A stretch of DNA of 64,000 bases, from positions 1 to 64,000 of the forward strand of contig JAXDZG010000022.1 of assembly GCA_034086985.1 (NCBI GenBank), written 5' to 3'. The notes below the pieces were generated by a model. The model saw nothing but the letters and a program-made list of their open reading frames with translations. It had not been told where the DNA came from and did not search any database. Numbering within the stretch: the first letter of the stretch is position 1; the number at the start of each line of letters is the position of its first letter. This document shows positions 51,039 through 59,628 of the stretch, piece after piece. A program made the translations under genes and the position numbers. This stretch comes from Phascolarctobacterium_A sp034086985 (GTDB lineage: Bacteria; Bacillota; Negativicutes; Acidaminococcales; Acidaminococcaceae).

Positions 51039-51797
51039 ATGAACAAGATTAAAGCACAGAATATCTGGAAAAAATTTAATAAATTAGAGGTTCTGAAGGG
51101 CATTGATTTAGAGGTCAACGAGGGCGAGGTTGTTGCCGTTATCGGCCCCTCCGGCGGTGGCAAAAGTACCCTGCTCCGCTGCCTCAACAAGCTGGAAACC
51201 ATTGACAAGGGCAGTGTTATCATCGATGGCGAAGCCCTGTGCACCGATACTCCAAATGGCACGGAATATGTGAACAAGAACGAGGTTCGCCGCATCGCCT
51301 GCAAAATGGGCATGGTGTTCCAGCAGTTTAATCTATTTCCTCACATGACCGTGCTGGAAAACCTCATTGAAGCACCTGTAAACGTGCAAAAGCGCGATAA
51401 AGCTACGGTCATTAAGGAAGCAGAGGCCCTGCTAGCCAAGGTTGGCTTGAGCGATAAGCGTGATGAATATCCCCGCAAGCTCAGCGGCGGCCAGCAGCAG
51501 CGCGTAGCCATTGCGAGAGCGCTGGCGATGAAACCTGCCATTATGCTCTTTGACGAGCCCACCTCCTCCCTGGACCCGGAGCTCACCGGTGAGGTTTTAA
51601 AGACCATGCGTGAGCTAGCCGAAGAAAAAATGACCATGGTGGTAGTAACCCACGAAATGGGCTTTGCCAAAGAGGTTGCTACAAAGGTAGTCTTCATGGC
51701 CGATGGTCGCGTACAGGCCGAGGGCACTCCCACCGAGATTTTTGATAATCCCACCAACGAGCGCCTCAAGGCCTTCTTAAACGTAATCCTTAAATAA
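51039..51797 (+). CDS. Amino-acid ABC transporter ATP-binding protein (GlnQ type)
   Basis: A 252-residue ATPase with Walker A GPSGGGKST (about 37-45), Q-loop MVFQQFNLFPHMTV (about 92-105), signature LSGGQQQRVAIARALAM (about 148-164) and Walker B MLFDEPTSSLDPE (about 169-181), plus the H-loop VVVTHEMGFAKEV. It drives amino-acid uptake with the two preceding genes. AAGGAGG lies upstream of the ATG. Confidence 0.96.
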   Translation: MNKIKAQNIWKKFNKLEVLKGIDLEVNEGEVVAVIGPSGGGKSTLLRCLNKLETIDKGSVIIDGEALCTDTPNGTEYVNKNEVRRIACKMGMVFQQFNLFPHMTVLENLIEAPVNVQKRDKATVIKEAEALLAKVGLSDKRDEYPRKLSGGQQQRVAIARALAMKPAIMLFDEPTSSLDPELTGEVLKTMRELAEEKMTMVVVTHEMGFAKEVATKVVFMADGRVQAEGTPTEIFDNPTNERLKAFLNVILK

Positions 51798-51814
51798 CTA
51801 GTATTTTATACTGA

Positions 51815-51847
51815 CGCCGCCGAAAAAATTTCGGCGGCATTTTATTT
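51815..51847 (+). terminator. Intrinsic terminator of the ABC operon
   Basis: A 10-bp stem (GCCGCCGAAA at 51816-51825, TTTCGGCGGC at 51829-51838) followed by ATTTTATTT. Confidence 0.9.
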
Positions 51848-51904
51848 CACATATTTGTTACGCCTTAGTCGTACTTTAGCCATAACCATTTGCTACAATA
51901 TAGT

Positions 51905-52032
51905 TGAGCAAAGAAAGGAACCGCAAAGCACGCAACGGTCCCTTTCGGAACTCCCCCTAAACATATCTTTTCATCATACACCTCTCCTTAACTACACCGC
52001 ACGGCTACGCAAGCGTGCGGTGTAGTTTTTTT
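51905..52032 (+). ncRNA. Candidate small noncoding RNA with two hairpins
   Basis: Between the ABC operon terminator and the Na/Pi gene there is a stretch with no reading frame, a TACAAT -10-like element at 51894-51899, a first hairpin GAAAGGAACCG / CGGTCCCTTTC (51913-51946), a CU-rich single-stranded part, and a perfect 12-bp terminator hairpin CTACACCGCACG / CGTGCGGTGTAG (51992-52003 and 52014-52025) followed by seven T. A separate promoter for the next gene lies after it, at 52054. No -35 of good quality was found, so this remains a candidate. Confidence 0.45.
51992..52032 (+). terminator. Strong intrinsic terminator with no gene before it
   Basis: A perfect 12-bp stem, 10-nt loop and a T7 run. 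The ABC operon already has a terminator 150 bp upstream, so this one must end some other transcript, which suggests the small RNA described at 51905-52032. Confidence 0.88.
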
Positions 52033-52053
52033 ATGGAAAAATGTAGGAAAAAT

Positions 52054-52082
52054 TTTACGCAATATGCTTTTTAATGTATAAT
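52054..52082 (+). promoter_or_regulatory. Promoter of the Na/phosphate symporter gene
   Basis: TTTACG (52054-52059), 17-nt spacer, TATAAT (52077-52082), about 58 nt before the ATG at 52140. Confidence 0.7.
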
Positions 52083-52139
52083 ATAAGCAAAGCTTAAAGC
52101 TACAATCTTTACAAATTAATTTTGGACGAGGTGCGGTTA

Positions 52140-53747
52140 ATGCTAGTATATTTTCTAGGTTTTCTAGGCGGTATTGCTTTATTTATGTATGGTATGCAGC
52201 TCATGGGCGATGGCCTGCAAAAGGCTGCCGGTGCTAAGCTGCAAAAGATATTGGAGGCCATGACGGGAGTCCTGGCCATGGGTATCATTCTGGGCGCTGT
52301 AGTCACTGCCGTGCTCCAGGCCAGCGGTGCAACCACAGTTATGACTGTGGGCTTGGTTAACGCGGGCCTCTTAACCCTTAAGCAGGGCTTTGGCATCATC
52401 ATGGGCGCCAACGTGGGTACCACCATGACTGCTCAATTAATCGCCTTCAAGCTTTCTAATTACATCACTGTGCTGATTTTCATTGGCTTCTTGATGCAGC
52501 TTCTGGCTGAGCGTGCTCGTGGCAAATACCTGGGCCAAGTAATTTTAGGCTTTGGTATTTTAATGCTGGGCATGGATATGATGGGCAAGGCCGTGCTGCC
52601 ATTGCGTAACTATCCCGGCTTTGTGGACTTTATCGGCCACTTCTCCAGCAATCCCCTACTGGGCATCTTTATCGGCACCGTTATGACCGTGCTCATCCAG
52701 TCCAGTAGTGCCACCATCGGTATTTTGATTGCCATGGCGGGCCAAGGGCTAATTCCCTTAGAGGGCGCTATTCCCGTACTTTTGGGTGATAACATCGGTA
52801 CCTGTATTACGGCAGTGCTGGCTTCCTTAAGAGCCAATTTAACCGCCAAGCGAGTAGCAGTAGCCCACGTTATGTTTAACGTTATCGGCAGTATTATCTT
52901 CGTGGTCTTCATGAAATGGTTCGTAGAAATCGTCATGATTGTTTCCCCCGCCGGTGATATCGCGCGCCAAATCGCTAACGCCCACTCCGCCTTTAATATT
53001 ATCAATACTCTGCTCTTTATGCCCTTTGTGGACCCCTTTATCAAGCTTATCCAGCGCCTTGTGCCTGGTGACGCCGAAGGTATTTCCCTGCGTCCGGTAT
53101 ATCTTGATAAGTCCATGCTGAATACTCCCTCCATCGCCCTGAGCCTTGCTGTCAAGGAGGTTGTACGCATGGGTAACCAAGCCCGCGAGGATGTGCGCCT
53201 AGGCATGGAAGCTATTCAAAGCTATGATGCAGAAAAGATTAAATATGTGCTGGAGCATGAGCCCGTGGTAGACTCCTTAGAGAGGGAAATCACCGATTAC
53301 CTGACCGATATGAGCACTGCTCAATTAGATGCCAGCCTTTCCATTCGCCATACAGGTCTCTTGCACGCCATTAACGATATTGAGCGTATTGGCGACCATG
53401 GTGAAACCCTTGCTAAAAAGGCACGGCGCATGTTTGAGGATAATGTGCACTTCTCTCCCGAAGCTCAAGAGGAGCTGTTGCACCTTAGCGAAATGGTGCT
53501 CCGAGCTAGTGGTCGCGCCTTAGAATCCTTGGAAAAGAACGACAAAGCTATTGCGGAGGATGCAGTGCGCCTGTGCCGTGAGGTTAAGCAGTACCAAAAG
53601 GTCATCCGCAAAAACCACATTGTGCGCCTCAACGAGCATATTTGCGAGCCTGTGGCCGGCTTCGTTATGCTGGAGCTTTTGATTAACATGAAGCGCGTCA
53701 GCGACCATTCTAAAAATATTGCTCAGCTTGTACAGGGTACATTTTAA
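52140..53747 (+). CDS. Na/phosphate cotransporter with C-terminal PhoU-like domain
   Basis: A 535-residue carrier of the NptA/PNaS family. The N-terminal part has two inverted repeat halves, each with a QSS/QAS-type motif: VLQASGATTVMTVGLVNAG (about 59-77) and VLIQSSSATIGILIAMAGQG (about 183-202). The C-terminal 200 residues (from about 330) form a helical PhoU-like regulatory domain (ELHEHEPVVDSLEREIT-type segment, HTGLLHAINDIERIGDHGE). The ATG at 52140 has GAGGTG upstream. It is monocistronic, with its own promoter and terminator. Confidence 0.92.
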   Translation: MLVYFLGFLGGIALFMYGMQLMGDGLQKAAGAKLQKILEAMTGVLAMGIILGAVVTAVLQASGATTVMTVGLVNAGLLTLKQGFGIIMGANVGTTMTAQLIAFKLSNYITVLIFIGFLMQLLAERARGKYLGQVILGFGILMLGMDMMGKAVLPLRNYPGFVDFIGHFSSNPLLGIFIGTVMTVLIQSSSATIGILIAMAGQGLIPLEGAIPVLLGDNIGTCITAVLASLRANLTAKRVAVAHVMFNVIGSIIFVVFMKWFVEIVMIVSPAGDIARQIANAHSAFNIINTLLFMPFVDPFIKLIQRLVPGDAEGISLRPVYLDKSMLNTPSIALSLAVKEVVRMGNQAREDVRLGMEAIQSYDAEKIKYVLEHEPVVDSLEREITDYLTDMSTAQLDASLSIRHTGLLHAINDIERIGDHGETLAKKARRMFEDNVHFSPEAQEELLHLSEMVLRASGRALESLEKNDKAIAEDAVRLCREVKQYQKVIRKNHIVRLNEHICEPVAGFVMLELLINMKRVSDHSKNIAQLVQGTF

Positions 53748-53781
53748 TTGACCTAACAAACTAACTAAAGCCACCTTAAGC

Positions 53782-53824
53782 AAAATACCCTTCAGTCTGC
53801 AATTTAGACTGAAGGGTATTTTTA
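53782..53824. terminator. Intrinsic terminator after the Na/Pi gene
   Basis: A 15-bp perfect stem (AATACCCTTCAGTCT at 53784-53798, AGACTGAAGGGTATT at 53806-53820) with A-run before and T-run after; works for the plus-strand gene and possibly for the converging minus-strand gene. Confidence 0.92.
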
Positions 53825-53916
53825 TGGGTAGCGTGAATATACCAAAAAGAATGTTCACTATATTTTTATGGGTAACGAAACGTTACTCGAAATATATGTT
53901 CGTAATAATCAAAGGC

Positions 53917-55161
53917 TCATGTCGCCGTAGCCAGCATGAGCTTAATGCGGTTTTCTTGGTTCACCTTGGAGGCGCTAGCATCATAGTCAATGGCCAAAAT
54001 ATTAGCCTCCTCAGCGATTTCCTTAATCTTATTAATCATGCCACGGCCTGCAATGTGGTTGGGCAAGCAGCCAAAGGGCTGGGCGCAGATAATATTGGTA
54101 TAACCGCTGTGAACCAGCTCCAGCATCTCCGCCGTCAGCAGCCAGCCCTCACCCATATTATTGCCGTAGCCAATGACGCCCTTGGCCATAGCCTTGGTCT
54201 CATCATAGGTCGCAGGAGCACTAAAGGAAGCCGTGTCGAGAGCATTGTGGAGAATGCTTTCCAGATGCTTCAGATACCACATAGCACCCTTATTAGCACC
54301 ATATTTCAGGAAACTGCCACCATAGAGCTTGTAATCCGTCAGATAGGTGTCCACGCAGTACATAACGAAGTTCAAAACGCCCGGTAACATGTACTCGCAA
54401 TCCTGCTTTTGCAGGAATTTTTCCAGATTATTATTACCCAAGGCTGCATATTTAATATAGATTTCGCCCACAATACCCACCTTAGTTTTGGGACGATTCA
54501 CAATAGGCACATCCGCAAACTCGCTAGCAATGGCCTTGGTGAGCTTTTTAATATTACTCATAGCCTGAGCCTTGCCGCTGACAAAAGCATCGCTAAGCTT
54601 ATCCAGCCATTTTTGGGCTAAGGCATCGGCAGCACCCTGCACCACCTCATAGGGGCGTATCTTATTAGTCAAATACATCAGCGCATCCCCATATATCAGG
54701 GCCGCCAAAAATTTGCGCAGCATGGTAGCATTCAAGTGGAAGCCGGGCTGCTTTTCAAGGCCATTCACATTAAGACTGATGACGGGAATATTACTGAGGC
54801 CCGCCTTCTCCAGCGCCTTGCGCAGCAGGTAAATATAATTGGAGGCACGACAGCCACCACCGGTCTGAGTGATAATGAGAGCCGTTTTCTGCAGGTCATA
54901 CTTGCCGCTTTCCAAAGCATGCAACAGTTGCCCAATGACTAAGAGAGCGGGATAGCAAATATCGTTATTCACATATTTAAGGCCTGTTTCCACCACCTCG
55001 CGGCTGGTGTTCTGCAAAATCTCGGCTTTATAGCCACAGCTGGCCAGAGCTGCCTGCAAAAGAGAAAAATGCAGAGGCAGCATGCCAGGAATAAGGATGG
55101 TATGAGTGTGGCGCATGGCCTCGGTAAAGGGTACAAAATTGGTCTGAGAAGCTTCTTGCAT
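53917..55161 (-). CDS. 2-hydroxyacyl-CoA dehydratase D-component-like protein (candidate plasmalogen synthase component)
   Basis: A 414-residue protein of the HgdB/HgdD-BcrC type, which forms double-cubane or 4Fe-4S reductase subunits. Visible features include YVNNDICYPALLVIGQLLHALESGKYD (about 63-89), QTGGGCRASNYIYLLRKAL (about 97-115), GEGWLLTAEMLELV and a late CAQPFGCLPNHIAGRGM (about 364-380), all with conserved Cys. The ATG at 55161 has AAGGAG 9 nt upstream. The upstream activase gene ends 23 bp earlier. By domain layout the two match anaerobic plasmalogen synthase (PlsA/PlsR) as I remember it; this assignment is inference. Confidence 0.7.
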   Translation of the reverse strand: MQEASQTNFVPFTEAMRHTHTILIPGMLPLHFSLLQAALASCGYKAEILQNTSREVVETGLKYVNNDICYPALLVIGQLLHALESGKYDLQKTALIITQTGGGCRASNYIYLLRKALEKAGLSNIPVISLNVNGLEKQPGFHLNATMLRKFLAALIYGDALMYLTNKIRPYEVVQGAADALAQKWLDKLSDAFVSGKAQAMSNIKKLTKAIASEFADVPIVNRPKTKVGIVGEIYIKYAALGNNNLEKFLQKQDCEYMLPGVLNFVMYCVDTYLTDYKLYGGSFLKYGANKGAMWYLKHLESILHNALDTASFSAPATYDETKAMAKGVIGYGNNMGEGWLLTAEMLELVHSGYTNIICAQPFGCLPNHIAGRGMINKIKEIAEEANILAIDYDASASKVNQENRIKLMLATAT

Positions 55162-55184
55162 CGCAAAAACTCCTTTAATTATTA

Positions 55185-58118
55185 TCAATTATTATCTAAA
55201 TCGAACAGCTTGGCGGCAGAGAAAAGACTGCGAATACGGATCTTCGCTGCGCCTAAATTGTCGATATCATCTATTTTAATTTGGGTATAAATACGTCCAT
55301 GCTCCTCTAGAATGCGGCGGCATTCGTCAGCGGTAATAGCATCACAGCCACAGCCGAAGCTGACCAGCTGAATCATATGCATATCGGGGTTTTCGCTGAC
55401 ATATTTAGCAGCTGCATAGAGGCGGCTGTGGTAGGTCCACTGATTGAGCACATGTAAATCGGCACTCAGCTCCTTGGGAGTTACATGGCTGCTGACAGCG
55501 TCCTCGCTGACGAGAGCCGCACCCATGGTGGTAATGAGCCTATCAATGCTGTGGTTAACCTTAGGGTCGATGTGGTAAGGTCTGCCTGCCAAAACTACAA
55601 TGGGCTTGTGCTGCTCACGGGCGAGGGCAATAATCCTTTGACCGCGCTCCTTAACCTGAGCTTCAAAGGCATCATAAGCAGCAAAGGCTGCCTCCACCGC
55701 TTTTTTAAGCTCGCTTTTGGTAATGTTCGCATACTTGGGATGGAACATTTCGTAGAGCTTTTGTACTAGCACCTTCTTATGCAGCAATCCTAGGTAATCA
55801 AAGAAGAAGGTTGCTTTACCTAGCTCCCGCATATTGGCGTGGAGCACTTCCGGATAATAGGCCACCACGGGGCAATTATAACAGTTTTCCGTGCCCTGCT
55901 CGCTGATATTATAGGTCATGCAGGGATAAAAAATCTGCTCAAGCCCTTGGTCTAGAAGCCATTTAATATGTCCATGCATAAGCTTGGCGGGATAGCAAAC
56001 AGTGTCGCTGGGGATGGTGTTCTGCCCCATGCGGTAAATATTTTTATCCTCAATGGGACTGGCCACTACCTTAAAGCCTAAGTAATTTAACAACCCCTGC
56101 CAAAATGGCAGCAGCTCATACATATTGAGGCCCATGGGAATGCCAATCACCCCCCGCTTGGGCTGCTGGATATTGGGCAAATTCTTGAGTAATTCTAGCT
56201 TCTGACGATATAAATTTAAATCGTCCTTGGGTGCCATGTGAGTAATGGGCCGCTCACAGCGATTGCCGCTGATGAAGCGCTTGCCACTGGCGAAAATATT
56301 GATGGTAAGGTGGCAGTGGTTATTACACAAACCGCAGGTCACGCCCTTCACCGTATGCTGGAAGGTAGCTAAATCCGCCAGCTTAATAATGCTGCTGGGC
56401 TTAGGATTATCCTCATAGCGGCGCTGAGCGTAGAGAGCAGCACCGTAAGCGCCCATTAGGCCTGCAATATTGGGACGCACCACGTTGAGTCCCATTTCCT
56501 GCTCAAAGGCTCGCAGCACGCAATCATTGAGGAAGGTACCGCCCTGCACCACAATGTGCTGGCCGATGGCAGCCTTGCTGCTAGGGCGAATAACCTTGTA
56601 CAAGGCATTTTTTACAATGCTAATGGACAAGCCCGCGCTGATATTAGCCACGGAGGCACCGTCCTTTTGTGCCTGCTTAACGCTGCTATTCATAAACACG
56701 GTGCAGCGACTGCCCAAATCCACGGGCATATCCGCAAAGAGCCCGATCTTAGCAAATTCTTCGGCACTGTAGCCTAGGATTTCTGCAAAGGTCTGCAAAA
56801 AGCTACCACAGCCACTGGAGCAGGCTTCGTTCAAAAAGATATTATCTATGGCTCCATTATGAATTTTAAGGCACTTCATATCCTGACCGCCGATGTCTAG
56901 GATAAAGTCCACATCGGGCTCCAGATGATGGGCCGCATAAAAATGGGCCATGGTTTCCACAATGCCATAGTCCATGCCGAAGGCATGGCGAATTAAATCC
57001 TCACCATAGCCCGTTACCGCGCCCGCAAGCAGCTGACAGTGGGGATATTTATGATAAAAATTAGTCAGGTAATCACGCACAGCAATAACAGGATTACCCT
57101 TATTACTTTGGTAGAAGGAGTCCAGCAGCTCGCCCGCAGGGCTCATCACCGCAAATTTAATAGTGGTACTGCCGGAGTCAATGCCGATAAATGCTTCTGT
57201 AGCCTTTTCAGGTGTGGAAATAGTAACCGAGTCCTTTAGATGACGCTCATGAAAGGCTTGGTATTCTGCTTCGCTCTGAAAAAGCGGTGCCAAATGCTCG
57301 AAGGTATGCTCCTTAATCGCCGCCTCCAGCTTCGCTGGCAGGCTGGCAAATTCCACCTCGTGCTCGGCGCAAAAGGCTGCGCCCATGGCCACATAATAGA
57401 GGCTATTTTCCGGGCACTGGCCCTTAATATTTAAGATTTGGTCAAAGCTGTCTCTAAGACAGCTCATAAAGGTCAAGGGCCCGCCTAAATAAAGCACCTC
57501 GCCCTCAATGGGCCGGCCCTTGGCCAGGCCTGTGACGGCTTGGCTGGCCACAGCGTGGAAGATACTAGCTGCCAAGTCGCTCTTGGCAGCGCCCTGATTT
57601 AAGAGCGGCTGGATGTCGCTCTTGGCAAAGACGCCACAGCGGCTGGCAATAGTATAGCTAGTAGTTGCTTGCTGAGCCAGCTCGTTCATTTGGTCCGTTT
57701 CCACATTCAAGAGCGCGGCCATTTGATCGATAAACGCGCCGGTGCCACCGGCGCAGCTGTCGTTCATGCGGGCATCAAAATGACGTCCTAAAAAGAGAAT
57801 TTTCGCATCCTCGCCACCGAGCTCGATAACAGCGTCGGTGCCGGGGTGGAGCTTTTCGGTACAGATTTTTTCGGCGAAAACCTCCTGCACAAACTGAATA
57901 CCGCAGCTTTCGGCAATGCCGATACCGGCGCTGCCGCTGATAGCCAAGCGAGCTACCCGGAGGGTGGGAAATTTCGTCATCAGCTCCCTATGCAATTCTA
58001 ATATTCTGGTAGCAATCTGGCTGTAGTGGCGCTGGTATTTGCTGAAAAGCAAGGTCCCCGCATCATCCAACACAGCTATTTTAATTGTAGTGCTGCCAAT
58101 ATCTAAACCGATCTGCAT
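55185..58118 (-). CDS. Double BadF/BcrA-type activase with DUF2229 (candidate plasmalogen synthase component)
   Basis: A 977-residue protein with two ASKHA-type activase domains, as in the activator of 2-hydroxyglutaryl-CoA dehydratase. Domain one starts IGLDIGSTTIKIAV and domain two, at about 308, FIGIDSGSTTIKFAV. Each has a cluster-binding Cys region (CAGGTGAFIDQ at about 122-132; ACSSGCGSFLQTFAE at about 430-444). A DUF2229 region follows from about 650 (GVIGIPMGLNMYELLPFWQGLL), ending with Cys-rich CMTYNISEQGTENCYNCP. Activases use ATP to push an electron onto the partner reductase. The ATG at 58118 has GGAGG 5 nt upstream. Confidence 0.8.
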   Translation of the reverse strand: MQIGLDIGSTTIKIAVLDDAGTLLFSKYQRHYSQIATRILELHRELMTKFPTLRVARLAISGSAGIGIAESCGIQFVQEVFAEKICTEKLHPGTDAVIELGGEDAKILFLGRHFDARMNDSCAGGTGAFIDQMAALLNVETDQMNELAQQATTSYTIASRCGVFAKSDIQPLLNQGAAKSDLAASIFHAVASQAVTGLAKGRPIEGEVLYLGGPLTFMSCLRDSFDQILNIKGQCPENSLYYVAMGAAFCAEHEVEFASLPAKLEAAIKEHTFEHLAPLFQSEAEYQAFHERHLKDSVTISTPEKATEAFIGIDSGSTTIKFAVMSPAGELLDSFYQSNKGNPVIAVRDYLTNFYHKYPHCQLLAGAVTGYGEDLIRHAFGMDYGIVETMAHFYAAHHLEPDVDFILDIGGQDMKCLKIHNGAIDNIFLNEACSSGCGSFLQTFAEILGYSAEEFAKIGLFADMPVDLGSRCTVFMNSSVKQAQKDGASVANISAGLSISIVKNALYKVIRPSSKAAIGQHIVVQGGTFLNDCVLRAFEQEMGLNVVRPNIAGLMGAYGAALYAQRRYEDNPKPSSIIKLADLATFQHTVKGVTCGLCNNHCHLTINIFASGKRFISGNRCERPITHMAPKDDLNLYRQKLELLKNLPNIQQPKRGVIGIPMGLNMYELLPFWQGLLNYLGFKVVASPIEDKNIYRMGQNTIPSDTVCYPAKLMHGHIKWLLDQGLEQIFYPCMTYNISEQGTENCYNCPVVAYYPEVLHANMRELGKATFFFDYLGLLHKKVLVQKLYEMFHPKYANITKSELKKAVEAAFAAYDAFEAQVKERGQRIIALAREQHKPIVVLAGRPYHIDPKVNHSIDRLITTMGAALVSEDAVSSHVTPKELSADLHVLNQWTYHSRLYAAAKYVSENPDMHMIQLVSFGCGCDAITADECRRILEEHGRIYTQIKIDDIDNLGAAKIRIRSLFSAAKLFDLDNN

Positions 58119-58274
58119 GATAACCTCCGTAAGCTTAATCAAACCTGAACTCCATAATTATTCATACTATATTGTAATACTTTAATGCGAAATAGTAAAA
58201 GCCTTGGAGATTATAAAAAGTAAAAAAAGTGAAAACTTTTTAGAAAGTGTCTATTAAAGCCCTCTCTTAAGCAC

Positions 58275-58313
58275 AAAAAGAGCCTTCAGATTGGCTCAGA
58301 AGGCTCTCTTTTT
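58275..58313. terminator. Intrinsic terminator after the EamA-like gene
   Basis: AGAGCCTTC (58279-58287) pairs with GAAGGCTCT (58299-58307), with A-run and T-run on either side. In use for the minus-strand EamA/DUF554 genes. Confidence 0.85.
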
Positions 58314-58361
58314 CCCTTATGCAATTGCTTCTACAGAATTTTCATGCTCAAGCATATTGTC

Positions 58362-58775
58362 CTAGAATATCAACACCAGCGTCCCGGCCGTAATCAGAAG
58401 GCCGCCGATAATGGTCTTGGTGGTAATGGCCTCACCCAAAATAAAGAAGGCCATGACCATGGTGATAACCACGCTGAACTTATCCACCGGCACCACCTTG
58501 CTAGCCTCGCCAATCTGCAGTGCATAAAAATAGCAAAGCCAGGATAGGCCCGTAGCCAAGCCGCTGAGCACCAAAAAGGTCCAGCTTTTGGCAGTAATAC
58601 CCGCAATCTGATTATGCTTGCCTGTGGCAAAAACGATGAGCCACGCCATCACCAGCACCACCACAGTGCGGATAGCAGTTGCCAAGTTGGAGTTGACGTT
58701 TTCAATACCAATCTTGGCAAAAATGGAAGTCAACGCAGCAAATACTGCTGACAAAAGCGCAAATACAACCCACAT
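58362..58775 (-). CDS. Half-size EamA/DMT-family transporter
   Basis: A 137-residue membrane protein with five hydrophobic segments, corresponding to one EamA repeat of the drug/metabolite transporter superfamily (AVFAALTSIFAKIGIENVNSNLATAIRT at the N-terminus, GLATGLSWLCYFYALQIGEASKVVPVDKFSVVITMV in the middle). Full-length family members have two repeats and ten helices, so this one must dimerise. Substrate unknown. Located 25 bp after the DUF554 gene, with a terminator after it. Confidence 0.85.
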   Translation of the reverse strand: MWVVFALLSAVFAALTSIFAKIGIENVNSNLATAIRTVVVLVMAWLIVFATGKHNQIAGITAKSWTFLVLSGLATGLSWLCYFYALQIGEASKVVPVDKFSVVITMVMAFFILGEAITTKTIIGGLLITAGTLVLIF

Positions 58776-58800
58776 AATTTACATCTCCTCATATGATAAT

Positions 58801-59493
58801 TTAAAGCAAGCCCTTCACTAGATTTACCACCGCATAAAAAATAGGTGGTACCAGCAGGGCCGGTAGCATATTTAAGGTCTTGCAATCCCTAATTTGTAAA
58901 ATTCCCAGGCCTGAGCTCATGAGGAAAATACCGCCGAGGACGGAAATTTCTCCCATCAGCGCAGGTGTCATGTAAGGCGCAATAAAGCCCGCAAAGAGGT
59001 AAATACTGCCCTGCCAACAAAAAAGCACCAGGGCCGCCAAGGCAATGCCTATGCCATAGGCCGAAGACAGAATAATGGAGGACACAAAATCCAGCGTGGC
59101 ATTGGTAAAAAGATAGGTATTGTTGCCATTCAAGCGACTTTCAATGGGGCCTAAGATGGACAAGGTGCCGATGCAAAAGAGCAGTATAGCTGTTGATAAG
59201 CCCTCCGCCAGCTTGGAGCCACCCTTAGCCTTTTCCAAAAGGGCGTGGAATTTGCCGTCTAAATCAAGCCGCGTGCCTAACACTGTGCCAATGGCAATGC
59301 TAGCGATAAAAAGCACGGGGTAGGTAACCTTGGGCATATTGCTCACAAAAGCATTAGCACCGAGCCCCACCGTGGCCAGTCCCAAACCATCGAACAAAGC
59401 CATTTTATATTTTTCATCTATGCCGCGACTGACGAAGCTACCAATTACAGAGCCAGTCAAAATACAGCTCACATTCACAATCGTACCTAACAT
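58801..59493 (-). CDS. DUF554 family membrane protein
   Basis: A 230-residue integral membrane protein with about seven helices. It starts MLGTIVNVSCILTGSVIGSFVSRGI and contains FDGLGLATVGLGANAF, LSTAILLFCIGTLSILGPIES (about 98-118) and a C-terminal NMLPALLVPPIF. These blocks are typical of DUF554 (B. subtilis YdfK). Function is unknown. Promoter features were not clear in the 130-bp gap upstream, which is shared with the divergent exported-protein gene. Confidence 0.85.
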   Translation of the reverse strand: MLGTIVNVSCILTGSVIGSFVSRGIDEKYKMALFDGLGLATVGLGANAFVSNMPKVTYPVLFIASIAIGTVLGTRLDLDGKFHALLEKAKGGSKLAEGLSTAILLFCIGTLSILGPIESRLNGNNTYLFTNATLDFVSSIILSSAYGIGIALAALVLFCWQGSIYLFAGFIAPYMTPALMGEISVLGGIFLMSSGLGILQIRDCKTLNMLPALLVPPIFYAVVNLVKGLL

Positions 59494-59628
59494 ACTACAC
59501 CTCTCCTACCATGCTGCTTACTTATTACTCAATTTACATATATTTCTCAATCTTTCTCTTTACAATTACTAGATTATTGTATACCATATTAGTAGAAATT
59601 GCAAAAAGAAATTAGGAGGTGTCTCCAC

